The notes beneath the pieces were generated by a model. The model ran no database searches and had not been told where the DNA came from. It saw only the letters and a list, made by a program, of their open reading frames with translations. This document shows positions 8,946 to 17,758 of a stretch of DNA of 64,000 nucleotides, in pieces (the first letter of the stretch is position 1; the number at the start of each line of letters is the position of its first letter). Made by a program: the position numbers and the translations under genes. The DNA is from Aerobium sp039839275 (GTDB taxonomy: Bacteria > Pseudomonadota > Alphaproteobacteria > Rhizobiales > Rhizobiaceae). The stretch spans positions 248,001 to 312,000 of the forward strand of contig NZ_JBDOQP010000006.1 of assembly GCF_039839275.1 (NCBI RefSeq), given 5' to 3'.

Positions 8946-8964
8946 GATATGCCTTATGTATATC
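8946..8964. promoter_or_regulatory. Candidate VapBC operator
   Basis: GATAT (8946-8950) and ATATC (8960-8964) form a perfect five-base inverted repeat with a nine-base centre, just upstream of vapB. This is the expected place for autoregulatory binding by the antitoxin; the role is inferred. Confidence 0.35.
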
Positions 8965-9498
8965 AAATGAGGTGACACGAGAGAAGGGAAGAGACCCCTT
9001 CAGGGGCGATACCAGCAGAAATCAGTTGCAAAACGAAACGATGCCGATTGACGGCCGCAACGGCTCGGCAGGCGAAGCTACCATCCTATCTCAGGATGAC
9101 GCATAGGGACCCGCATCGCCCAAACCCGTTATCATACGTTGAATCGGGCGGTCATTGGCATTCTTCGCGGCTCTACTCCTTTCGGGCAACATCTTGTGTC
9201 GGGAGCGGCTTGGCAACGTGACAAAGCCCCGCCAGCTGTCGCCGACGGGGCTCTGTTGCCTGACGGAACTCAATACTCATCCGTACACACGATAGTGGCC
9301 GCATTAGCTGAAGGAGACGTTAAGGCCGCCTGCCGATGCGCGTTGCGCTTCGTGCCCCGCGAGAGGCCAAATCTGCATTGCGAAGAAACTATACTGCCTG
9401 CATCAAAAGTCAGGCGACGCCTAAACGGAGCCCCACAGACAGTGTCTCGAGGAACGCCGGTATCGACCGCTTGGCAAAGGCCCGACTGAGATCAAGCG
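8965..9498. other. Intergenic, no gene supported
   Basis: About 530 bases upstream of vapB. A hairpin with an AGCCCCG/CGGGGCT stem lies near 9225-9252 but has no T-run. Short frames exist in several directions; none has recognisable conservation. Confidence 0.45.
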
Positions 9499-9825
9499 TT
9501 ACCAGTGCTCTTCATCGGTGTGACGCGCTTCCATGGCAATGTCCATCGCCTCGCGGCGGCTGCAGCGATGTTTGGCCATGTAGTGGCTGATGAGCGCTTC
9601 TTGACGCTCGATCGGCGTCAAGCCGAACACCGTGGCGAACCGGTGCTCCGCTTCTGGCTTCGATAATGGTGGGGCCCCAGCCCTGCCGCGATACAGACGC
9701 GAAAGAAGGGCCCATACCACGATGGCGGCTACGGCAATAATGACAGCATCGAAGGGATCAATCGTTCCGCCCATGGGATCAGTGATAGCCTGGAACGTGT
9801 TACCAAATGGAGACCGAGTACGCAT
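9499..9825 (-). CDS. Hypothetical small membrane protein
   Basis: About 108 residues with one hydrophobic segment, VIIAVAAIVVWALLSRLYRG, followed by a soluble helical tail (PIERQEALISHYMAKHRCSR, then REAMDIAME) that could be a small interaction domain. The start at 9825 has an AGGA about eight bases upstream; GTG 9846 and ATG 9774 are alternatives. It is likely a single-pass inner-membrane protein with a cytoplasmic C-terminus. No family was recognised. Confidence 0.55.
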   Translation of the reverse strand: MRTRSPFGNTFQAITDPMGGTIDPFDAVIIAVAAIVVWALLSRLYRGRAGAPPLSKPEAEHRFATVFGLTPIERQEALISHYMAKHRCSRREAMDIAMEARHTDEEHW

Positions 9826-10205
9826 CGCCACGGTCCTGCGCGCCACGCTTCGAACTTTTTCTCAGCTTGCACTCGAACCAGGCGCGACGCGCAAACTCAG
9901 CGTCAAGATCGAGATCCGTCATAAGGACCTTGGCAAATGTTGTCCCAGCGCCATGGGTCTTGTGATGCGGTCGATCGCACTGCTCCGCCTCCGAAAACTC
10001 GCACAACCCCTGACACCCGCCGTTGAGCTCGACCTCGACTGCTGATCGTGGAGATGAAGCGGATTTTCGATCTTTCAACCGACGATGGCCATGGCGTGCG
10101 GCGTTACCTCGAAACAGCTTGCAATCGACTTCTGGGCTTGAAAAGGGATGCCGGCGCGATCGTCAAAGCGAGTGCCCATCGAGCGAATAATCGTGCGTTG
10201 CGCGG
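9826..10205. other. Intergenic, overlapping short frames only
   Basis: About 380 bases downstream of the minus-strand hydrolase gene. Frames of 92-137 codons exist on both strands, but they overlap each other and show no recognisable motif, so none is annotated. Confidence 0.4.
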
Positions 10206-11366
10206 TCAGATGTTCTGGTATCGGTGGTGTTCGAAATCCATGATCGATGGCCGTATGATGGCAAAGACGCGCGAGTGTGGGGCTGTAGAGGTCGGCGCGG
10301 GGGGATTGACCTGTCCGGCTGCGGTCAGGACATGGCAGCCGATCGAGACATAGCCTGCCTGCGGCATTGGCCACAGCACGTCAAGACCGTCGAGTGCCCT
10401 GAGGTGTTGCTGCTTTGTGGCTGGAGCAACCGCACTGCCGGCTGCCGGCGTTGTCGGTGCCGGGCGAAAATGCACGTTGGGCCTGAGCTGTGCGCCGAAC
10501 TGACGCTCGAGCACGCTGCGCAGGACGAAGCTGCCGCCGTTCCCATCGATCGTGGTCAGCACGCGTTGTGCCGGGTGCCAGTGATAGACGATCTGGATGT
10601 GGTCGGGTCCACCGCCAGCATCGTGGTCGACGAGCACAATGTCACCGGGCGCGATGTCAAGCGGTGTTTCGCGCTGGATCTCCGGCCACAAGACGATCCG
10701 GCGCTGGGATCTGCGGGCGCTATGGGCATCGCGTATGTCCAGTCCGCTGGGCAGCATCTTTGTGACCCGTGCCCTCGGGCGCGACGCCCCATAGATGTCG
10801 AGGGTATAATAGGATCCGTAGTCGAGCAGCCCTTGCGTGTTGGCGAAGAGTGCGGTGTGTGCCTTGTCCATGCCGCCCGCCTTCATCATGTTGGCCAGGG
10901 CATAGCCGCACCAGTTCACGCCTGCAGCGATGTTTTCTTCGCGATGCACCGTGGCCGATGCATCGGCCGTTGCCAGATTAAGCAGCTGATACGCGCGCGC
11001 AGCGGCGAGACCAAGATGGTGAACCACCTTATCATTATGGATGATCGTGCCTTGTGCAGCGGTCCAGCCTATCACCCCGCGCTGGAAGATGCTCATCCGC
11101 GAGTGGGAATCGTACCAGCCGACCTCGTCGGACTCTGGATAACCGAGCGTTCCGGCCGGACCGCCCTGGGCCGTATATGCGCCCAGAATCGCGCCATGGA
11201 CTTCGAAGGCCATGGCGGCGCCGGGAGCCTGGAAGATCGTCGCGGGGACGGACGGGAGGATCATCATTGCGCCGCCATCGGGCAACGGGGTCTCAACGAG
11301 AAACAGATCGGTGATGGTCCAGCCGTTCGCGCGCAGCTGCGCAAGCTTGACTTGAATGGCACTCAT
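10206..11366 (-). CDS. LGFP-type module plus CHAP-like peptidase (probable cell-wall hydrolase)
   Basis: A 386-residue two-part protein. Residues about 1-110 form an LGFP-type cell-wall-associated module (VHGAILGAYTAQGG, then TLGYPESDE and FQRGVIGW). Residues about 140-300 look like a CHAP/papain-fold amidase with a possible triad of C153 (NWCGYALANM), H256 (DHIQIV) and N276 (IDGNGG). Such enzymes cut peptidoglycan peptides. The start at 11366 has AGGAG eight bases upstream; the longer frame to 11903 is not supported. It is divergent from the giant-gene operon across a 430-base region rich in palindromes. Its N-terminal half is clearly paralogous to that of the GH25 protein at 23903. No signal peptide is evident. 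Confidence 0.7.
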   Translation of the reverse strand: MSAIQVKLAQLRANGWTITDLFLVETPLPDGGAMMILPSVPATIFQAPGAAMAFEVHGAILGAYTAQGGPAGTLGYPESDEVGWYDSHSRMSIFQRGVIGWTAAQGTIIHNDKVVHHLGLAAARAYQLLNLATADASATVHREENIAAGVNWCGYALANMMKAGGMDKAHTALFANTQGLLDYGSYYTLDIYGASRPRARVTKMLPSGLDIRDAHSARRSQRRIVLWPEIQRETPLDIAPGDIVLVDHDAGGGPDHIQIVYHWHPAQRVLTTIDGNGGSFVLRSVLERQFGAQLRPNVHFRPAPTTPAAGSAVAPATKQQHLRALDGLDVLWPMPQAGYVSIGCHVLTAAGQVNPPAPTSTAPHSRVFAIIRPSIMDFEHHRYQNI

Positions 11367-11446
11367 TCGCCGCTCTCCTGATCGGATCACGCTGGCGCGG
11401 CGCGGTTCAACTGAACCATGCCCGGCGGGCATATCGGGATTCCACA

Positions 11447-11489
11447 TTGACGCGCGTGTCAACGCTGCGAGCAGCGATTGGTAACCAAT
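11447..11489. promoter_or_regulatory. Three back-to-back palindromes in the divergent promoter region
   Basis: Three inverted repeats abut with no gap: TTGAC-6-GTCAA (11447-11462), CGCTGC-2-GCAGCG (11463-11476) and ATTGGT-1-ACCAAT (11477-11489). Next to them GCGTAAATG (11490-11498) is matched by an inverted CATTTACGC at 11567-11575. The 11367-11796 interval contains no gene and should carry promoters for both the hydrolase and the giant-gene operon, so this cluster is a plausible regulator-binding region. Function is inferred. Confidence 0.45.
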
Positions 11490-11796
11490 GCGTAAATGGC
11501 GGATGCACTTTTCGCGTGCAGCTGAAAGGGCGAGAAAACCACTTGCCTGCGCGACGCAAAAATGCACATTTACGCAAGGGAAGGTGGGGCATTGGCCGGC
11601 AGGAAGGTGCCCCTTATGGTTTTCGTAGAAGCTGATTTCACCATGAAACCGCTTTGCGTTGCACCGGTGCCGCGTCAGCCGCGCACCACAGCCGCATTTG
11701 CCTTTATCCACTGCCAGGCGCCACCCGCGTCCCCCTTCTGAGCCATGGTCGAATTGAGCTGCAACCGTATCGGTTGCCGGATCGGGAGCGGCGGAC

Positions 11797-14700
11797 GTGA
11801 AATCGCTTGTCGAAAGTGTTGTCTCATTTATCGCCGACAATCTGGTTGGAGGGGCAGATGTGCCGCCGCCGCCCGGCAAACTTTCCGATATTCCCGAGAT
11901 CATCCGGCAACTGAGCTCAGTTCACCTTGAGCCGGGCAATAACGGCCCGGCCGATTGGCTGTTGGTCCTGACGCAACATCTCGGCGACATCGAGTTGCGC
12001 GACACCGTCATCATCCGCGCAATCCAGGTCAAGGCGCCCCGCCTTGCAGAGGCGCTTGTCGCCAGCGGGTTGATCAAGGTCAACTACCAGCCGGGTGACC
12101 AATCGAGCGCCTATTCTTTCACCTTCGTATGGGACAGGCTGGACAGCTATCTCGAGAGCCCCGGCGAGGCGATCCTGACCAGCCTGCTGACGCGGGTCCA
12201 GGACATCGATGATTTCAAAGTCGCCCAAATTCTGTTTGCAGAACTGCTGGCATCGCCTGCCCAGCTTCTGCGAATGGAATACACAGACCAGGGCTTCGAT
12301 GCGCTGCCGGATCCGAGCAGCGACGGCGTCGTCGATCTGGACGAAGTGATTGCCGAGCTGATCAACTCACCGTTGCGAATTGCCCTGCCGTTCGGTGCCT
12401 CGCTCGACTATGCTCAGTTGCTGGAAAGAGTGAGCTGGGCAAGGCAGCATCCCGACAGCGACACCATCGCCCTTCTTGGTCCCGAAGCACCCTACGCCGA
12501 CCGCCTGGAAGGGTTCGGCCTGGAGCTGAAGCTCAACAAGGTTGAGGAATTCGCCGCGCGCACGCTCGACCTGGGCGGCGGCTGGACGATGTCTGGCGCG
12601 ACCACCGGAACTGGGGCAAAGACGTTCCGGCTCGTTATGTCGGGTCGCAAGCTTGATAGCTCGCAAGGCAACGATACGAGTTTCGACGTCAAGCTGGATT
12701 GGCGTCCTTCGGCAGGCAGGGCCATTGTCGGCCCACCCAATGGCACCCGCGTGGAGGCGGGACCAATGGGCATCACCTTCCGGTTCGAGGCTGCCGGACC
12801 ACCACCGGCACCGACCCCGCTGTTTTCCATCCGGGCGCGCGTTGAACAGGTGGCGTTCGTATTGGCAAAGAGTGATCTTGGTCTGCTCGGCGACGTTCTG
12901 CCACTGCCCGATGAGATCCGGCTGCAGGGGGACCTGTCGGTCTTTTACCGGCAAAATGAGGGCCTGCAGATGGAAGCAGGAGGCGATGGGACGTTCGGGG
13001 TCGAACTTCCGCTGCCGCTTGATCTGAACCTCGGGTCGGCGGGATCTGGTCTGGGCATCGACCACGTGCTTGCGCGTCTTGACCTGCGCCCTACCACGAC
13101 AGGTCTGGAAGCGCGCATCGGGGTGAGGGCAGGCGCGAGCGGGCGGTTCGGTCCGCTCACGATCGCAGCGGACGGGATAGGGGGATGGTTTGGCCGTTGG
13201 GACAGCGCGCCCTTCGGTGGTTATGCACCAACGCAAGTCGCCGTTTTTCTCGAGGCGGGGCCGGTGTCGGGCGGTGGCATGCTTGCCACGCTCGCCGACC
13301 AGCAATTTGCCGGCGGGCTGGCCCTCAATGTCATCGGCATCGGGGTCGGCGCGTTTGCGCTTTTTGGAAAGGCGGACGACGCAGCTGCGTTCGTCGGGGT
13401 GCTTGGCGTGCGTCTGCCCATGCCAGGTGTACAGATCGGCTTTGGTTTTGCGGTCACCGGGGTGGGCGGGGTCGTCGGCATCAATCGGCGGGCAGATACT
13501 GACGTGCTTCGCGAGCAAATTGTAAGCGGCACCAGTGCCGACATCCTTTTTTGCGACGATCCCGCTCGCAGCGGTCTGTCAGTGGTCAGGCAGTTGCCGC
13601 GGCTGTTTCCAGCCGCACGCGGTGTCTTCCTGATCGGCCCGACCTTCAGGATATCGTGGCTCGAGCTCTTCAAGCTGGATGCCGGCCTCTTCATCGAACT
13701 GCCGGGACCGCGCCAGATTTTTGTCGCAGGCTCGGCACGGCTGGTCATTGGTAGCGAACATGCAGCACTTGTGTACCTGCGTGTGGATTTTGTCGGCGGT
13801 GTCGATCTGGTCAAGAGCCTGATCTATTTTGATGCCGCTCTCGTCAACTCGCAGGTGCTTCAGGTCTTCAAGGTGACGGGCGGGGTCGCCTTACGCATTG
13901 CCTATGGCGACAATGGCTACTTCCTGTTCAGCGTCGGTGGTTTTCATCCCTCCTTCAATCCCGGTGGACTGGAGCTTCCAGCGCTGGCGCGGGCTGGAAC
14001 GAGCACCTCGGTCTCGCTCGCATGGCTCAAGCTCGAGACCTATTTTGCGCTGACCAGCAACACGTTCCAGATCGGAGCAGGCGTGGAGGCGGGCGTCAGG
14101 CTCGGACCGATCGCGGCCCATGGCTGGTTCCGCTTCGATGCGATGGCCCAGTATGATCCGTTCAGATTCACGGCTCGCGTCGATGCTGGTTTCGATGTCG
14201 AGGTGAAGGGCGTCTCGCTTTGCGGCGTGCGGGTGACAGGAAACCTCAGCGGTCCAGGACCGCTGGTTCTTAACGCACGCGCTTCGGTGAAGGTGCTTTT
14301 CGTGCGCATCACCAAGGACGTCACCATTCGCTTCGGCAGCGCAGGCGGCGACCTTTTGCGCGCACCGCTCGATCTGGTCGCATTGATGGCGCCGGAATTT
14401 GTCAATCCAGCCAACATCCGCGCCGAAGGCGAAGACGTTTCGGTAGCACTGAGGCCGCAGGCGCCCGTGCAGGTTGGTGGACGTGCAGTGGTCGGCGTGA
14501 CCGGACCGGTGATCTGGGAGCAGAAGCGTGCACCGTTGGGCCATGACCTGCAACGCTTCGAAGGGGCGCCGCTGGCGCGTGGGATCAACGGGCAGGCGCA
14601 TCGACTCAACCTGGTCGCTGCAGACACCACTGTGGAAGACGACTGGTTTGGGTCCGGCAGCTTCATGGACGTGTCGGACGCGCAGGCGCTCAACAATACA

Positions 14701-15075
14701 CGGTTTGTACAATTGCAGTCCGGCGTCCGGCTAGGCAGCGGCCGCCACACAACCATAGACGACGTGACGTATGACGTGACCATCGACATCGTCAAATTGC
14801 CGAAGCGAAGGTTTCTTGGCAGTCGGATGTTTACAGGCAGCTATGTTTCCCCCGCACTTGCTGGCGCGGCTGCCGAGCGGTCCGGCGGTGCCCGCGTGAC
14901 CTCCGGCGGCCCGCGCGTCAGAGCGGTTGCGGAAAAATGGAATGCCTTTGCCAATGACGGATCGCAGGTGGCGACAGCGCTGCCCTCCACCCAGGCGTTC
15001 ATGACGGCCCGCGAGCGCGGGGGAACCGCGCAGCCGGCAATGGCGGTCACTGTTTCGCTTCAAGGGGTGTTGTGA
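11797..15075 (+). CDS. Giant DUF6603-type protein (component 1 of the quartet)
   Basis: A 1092-residue protein starting at GTG 11797. The N-terminal about 250 residues are helical and acidic. The centre (about 330-900) is a long run of alternating amphipathic beta-strands rich in Gly, Val and Leu. The section from GFGFAVTGVGGVVGINRRAD through LFIELPGPRQIFVAGSARL is what I recognise as DUF6603, a family without known function. There is no signal peptide. The strand-rich pattern suggests a large beta-solenoid or superbarrel scaffold. One base separates its stop from the next gene, so the four large genes are almost certainly one transcript. A structural component of a secreted or phage-like particle is possible but unproven. 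Confidence 0.75.
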   Translation: MKSLVESVVSFIADNLVGGADVPPPPGKLSDIPEIIRQLSSVHLEPGNNGPADWLLVLTQHLGDIELRDTVIIRAIQVKAPRLAEALVASGLIKVNYQPGDQSSAYSFTFVWDRLDSYLESPGEAILTSLLTRVQDIDDFKVAQILFAELLASPAQLLRMEYTDQGFDALPDPSSDGVVDLDEVIAELINSPLRIALPFGASLDYAQLLERVSWARQHPDSDTIALLGPEAPYADRLEGFGLELKLNKVEEFAARTLDLGGGWTMSGATTGTGAKTFRLVMSGRKLDSSQGNDTSFDVKLDWRPSAGRAIVGPPNGTRVEAGPMGITFRFEAAGPPPAPTPLFSIRARVEQVAFVLAKSDLGLLGDVLPLPDEIRLQGDLSVFYRQNEGLQMEAGGDGTFGVELPLPLDLNLGSAGSGLGIDHVLARLDLRPTTTGLEARIGVRAGASGRFGPLTIAADGIGGWFGRWDSAPFGGYAPTQVAVFLEAGPVSGGGMLATLADQQFAGGLALNVIGIGVGAFALFGKADDAAAFVGVLGVRLPMPGVQIGFGFAVTGVGGVVGINRRADTDVLREQIVSGTSADILFCDDPARSGLSVVRQLPRLFPAARGVFLIGPTFRISWLELFKLDAGLFIELPGPRQIFVAGSARLVIGSEHAALVYLRVDFVGGVDLVKSLIYFDAALVNSQVLQVFKVTGGVALRIAYGDNGYFLFSVGGFHPSFNPGGLELPALARAGTSTSVSLAWLKLETYFALTSNTFQIGAGVEAGVRLGPIAAHGWFRFDAMAQYDPFRFTARVDAGFDVEVKGVSLCGVRVTGNLSGPGPLVLNARASVKVLFVRITKDVTIRFGSAGGDLLRAPLDLVALMAPEFVNPANIRAEGEDVSVALRPQAPVQVGGRAVVGVTGPVIWEQKRAPLGHDLQRFEGAPLARGINGQAHRLNLVAADTTVEDDWFGSGSFMDVSDAQALNNTRFVQLQSGVRLGSGRHTTIDDVTYDVTIDIVKLPKRRFLGSRMFTGSYVSPALAGAAAERSGGARVTSGGPRVRAVAEKWNAFANDGSQVATALPSTQAFMTARERGGTAQPAMAVTVSLQGVL

Positions 15076-15076
15076 C

Positions 15077-17758
15077 ATGGCGACGATGACCTTTCACAGC
15101 TGGCGCCGTTCGAGTTTGATGGACAACGCCACGCTCGCCGAGGGCCGGTTGAGCGGGACGATTGCGATGACACTGGACGATCCGGCTGTCGACGCTCCGC
15201 CAAGGGCGTTTCCCGTTCCCATTGCGTTCAGAAGTGCGGCGGATGTCTCGGCGTTGAAGCCTGAAGCGATCCGCCACACGGCGCCACGCCCCGCGACCGC
15301 GGATGCCGAGACGACGAAGTTCGTCCACATCGATTTTGCCGAACCGGACCTGCCGTGGCGCTACAGCCCCGCGGTCCCTGAACCCGAGGCTCCTGGAGGA
15401 ATCCGCACACGATTGCGGCCCTGGATCGTGCTTTTGGTGGGCGAAGCGTCGGAACTTGACGTACGCGGTGGTGTGGTCGTTCCCGCCAAGGCGGTTCTTG
15501 ATGCCCACCCGCTTGGCGAATCTTATCGCTGGGCACACGTTCACGGCCAGGATGGATCCGCCATCGCGCGCCTGTTGTCGCCCCGCCGGCTGTTGCCGCT
15601 GCGCAGATATGTCGCTGCAGTCGTTCCCGCCTTCGATGCGGCCGGCCATCCGGCCTGGCAAGATGGCGAGCTTGTCGGCGAGCACCTTGCGGTGCTTCAC
15701 AGCTGGCGCTTTCAGACCGGGGAACAGGGCGATTTCGAAACTCTGGCGGCTGCCTTACGCGTACGGCGCGCAGGCAGCCTGGGCGTCGCCAATGTGCGTT
15801 ATGCACGCCCGGTTGCAGATGTCGACGTCACGCTGAAGCTGGGCGGCGCCATCACATCTCTGGCGGACCTTCCCGATCAGACTGCCGAGCTTGACATAGC
15901 GCGGGCCGATCTCCGCCAGATCAATTCGGAGCTCGAGGATGCAGCCGAACCGCACGAGGCGCCGCCGCCGCCCATGCGAGACATCATGCAACTGCCGCGC
16001 TACGGCGGTCTTTGGGTGCATGATACCGAGGCGGTGCAGTGGACGCGCAGCATAAATGACGATCCACGCCATCGCGGCGTATCCGGCCTCGGGCTCGAGA
16101 TGGGCATTGTCGGCCAGGAACCGTTGATGGCTGCCGCCGTGGAGCAGGCGGGAGCGCTGAACGATGCGGCCCAGCGCATCGCCTTTCTGGCGCTTGGCCT
16201 TGGCATGTCGTCCAGTCTTTGGCGGCGGCGGCTGCCGGAGGCACCCGAACGTCGCCTGTGCATCTTCGGGCCGGCGATGTCGCGAATGATGGCCGACACA
16301 GGCGGGACCGTGCTTGACGAGGTGACGTCGCAGCGAAGCGTTCTGGAGCGCAGTCTCTTTTCCAGTGCCGGAATGCGCTTGACCCGGAAGACCACAGCGC
16401 GGTCGCGCGCAGCCGGCAAGAGCCGGGTGGATCGTGTGGCGCTCCTACAAGCCGCCAACCAGCTGCCTGTTTCTCCAGATGGTCCTGCCGAAGGCGTTCC
16501 CCACGCCGACCTCGCATCGTTGAAACTCGGCACACCCACTCTGGCCGATCGCGCAGCTTTGCCAAAGCTGGGCGAAGACGCCTGGGGGCTGATCGAGAAG
16601 TTTCACGGCCAGCCGAACACGGATGAGGTCAGGGACTACTTCATCCAGCTTGTCGAGGAGGTGCTTGGGCTGGGATGCCGCGATTTCATACAGATGTACT
16701 TTGATTCACTGTCGCCGTGGCCAGCCATCCTCGAACGCGATCTGCTGATCGGTGCGCTGAACGCGTGTCGCGGCGGCAAGGAGTGGTTCTGGCTCGTTGG
16801 CATGCTGCCGCACCCGTCCCCACCTGATCCCCGGCGAGCGGTGAACATTGATGGTCTTTGCGCGGCTGTGGCGTCGGCGATCGACCCGACCGCTGTGCAG
16901 CCGATCGCACGCGCTCGGGTGGAAAGCACGATTGAGGGACTGGAACTGGGATCACTGGCTCCACCCGAGGCGCCGATCGGCCTGGATTATCCGGCTTGGA
17001 CGCTGTTGAGAAACAACGAGCGCGAATGGCTGCTCCCAGGCGTGAGCGACATGGAGACCGATTCCATTGTCGCCTTGCGAACCAATCCGACCTTCATTGA
17101 CGCCTTCATGGTCGGGCTCAACACGCAATTTCTCGCTGAGATGCGGTGGCGCGGGCTGCCGGCGCCCCGGGTCAGCACGCCGCTCAGGATGTTTTGGGGC
17201 TATGTCGATTACACCACCGGCAAACGTGACGCCGACATTCAGCCGATTGGCAGTTGGCCATCACAACCGGCAGGCGCGCCTGAGGCCGACGATATCGGTG
17301 ACCTGTCGCACCAGGCATTCAAATCGGGCGACGAGACGGGAAAGACGGACCTGGTGATCGCCTTTTCCACATCACTGTTTCGTCGTTATCCCTCGACGCT
17401 GGTCTATCTCGTGCGCCCGCCAGCGGGGCTCGCCGAAGCCGATCTCGATACGCTACTGGCCGACCAGCCGAATTTCGAGGAGGCACCTCTTGATCGCGAC
17501 GCAAGGCGGTATTTCGGGCCGATCTTCCAAGGTGAGATCATGCCGCATCTGGTCTTCTTCGCCTTCGACGTCGACCCATCAAATCTCGAACAATACTGGC
17601 TGGTCCTCGACGAGCCGCCGGCCGAGCTGCGGTTTCGCAACGATCGCGGCTCTGCCGGCAGCAATGCAGCCTTGTTCGCCAAGGAGACGATCGACCGCCC
17701 CACACGTGTTGTGATCAGCGGCAGTGCTCTCGAAGCAATGGCGGGAGAGACCCCATGA
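15077..17758 (+). CDS. Large uncharacterised protein (component 2 of the quartet)
   Basis: An 893-residue protein with no signal peptide or membrane segment. Notable stretches are FVHIDFAEPDLPWRYSPAVP, followed shortly by GIRTRLRPWIVLLVGE near residues 78-125, and a middle section with PWPAILERDLLIGALNACRG near residue 555. I believe similar sequences occur beside DUF6603 proteins in other bacteria, but I know no function. The gene starts one base after the DUF6603 stop, and its own stop overlaps the next start (ATGATG), indicating fixed stoichiometric co-translation. Confidence 0.7.
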   Translation: MATMTFHSWRRSSLMDNATLAEGRLSGTIAMTLDDPAVDAPPRAFPVPIAFRSAADVSALKPEAIRHTAPRPATADAETTKFVHIDFAEPDLPWRYSPAVPEPEAPGGIRTRLRPWIVLLVGEASELDVRGGVVVPAKAVLDAHPLGESYRWAHVHGQDGSAIARLLSPRRLLPLRRYVAAVVPAFDAAGHPAWQDGELVGEHLAVLHSWRFQTGEQGDFETLAAALRVRRAGSLGVANVRYARPVADVDVTLKLGGAITSLADLPDQTAELDIARADLRQINSELEDAAEPHEAPPPPMRDIMQLPRYGGLWVHDTEAVQWTRSINDDPRHRGVSGLGLEMGIVGQEPLMAAAVEQAGALNDAAQRIAFLALGLGMSSSLWRRRLPEAPERRLCIFGPAMSRMMADTGGTVLDEVTSQRSVLERSLFSSAGMRLTRKTTARSRAAGKSRVDRVALLQAANQLPVSPDGPAEGVPHADLASLKLGTPTLADRAALPKLGEDAWGLIEKFHGQPNTDEVRDYFIQLVEEVLGLGCRDFIQMYFDSLSPWPAILERDLLIGALNACRGGKEWFWLVGMLPHPSPPDPRRAVNIDGLCAAVASAIDPTAVQPIARARVESTIEGLELGSLAPPEAPIGLDYPAWTLLRNNEREWLLPGVSDMETDSIVALRTNPTFIDAFMVGLNTQFLAEMRWRGLPAPRVSTPLRMFWGYVDYTTGKRDADIQPIGSWPSQPAGAPEADDIGDLSHQAFKSGDETGKTDLVIAFSTSLFRRYPSTLVYLVRPPAGLAEADLDTLLADQPNFEEAPLDRDARRYFGPIFQGEIMPHLVFFAFDVDPSNLEQYWLVLDEPPAELRFRNDRGSAGSNAALFAKETIDRPTRVVISGSALEAMAGETP

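Noticed and set aside
9632..10078. Overlapping frames of 137 and 92 codons on opposite strands
   Set aside because: Neither has a convincing ribosome site or motif, and each would contradict the other.
12367..13518. 383-codon minus-strand frame
   Set aside because: Antisense to the DUF6603 gene, with composition typical of shadow frames (rich in Arg, His and Pro).
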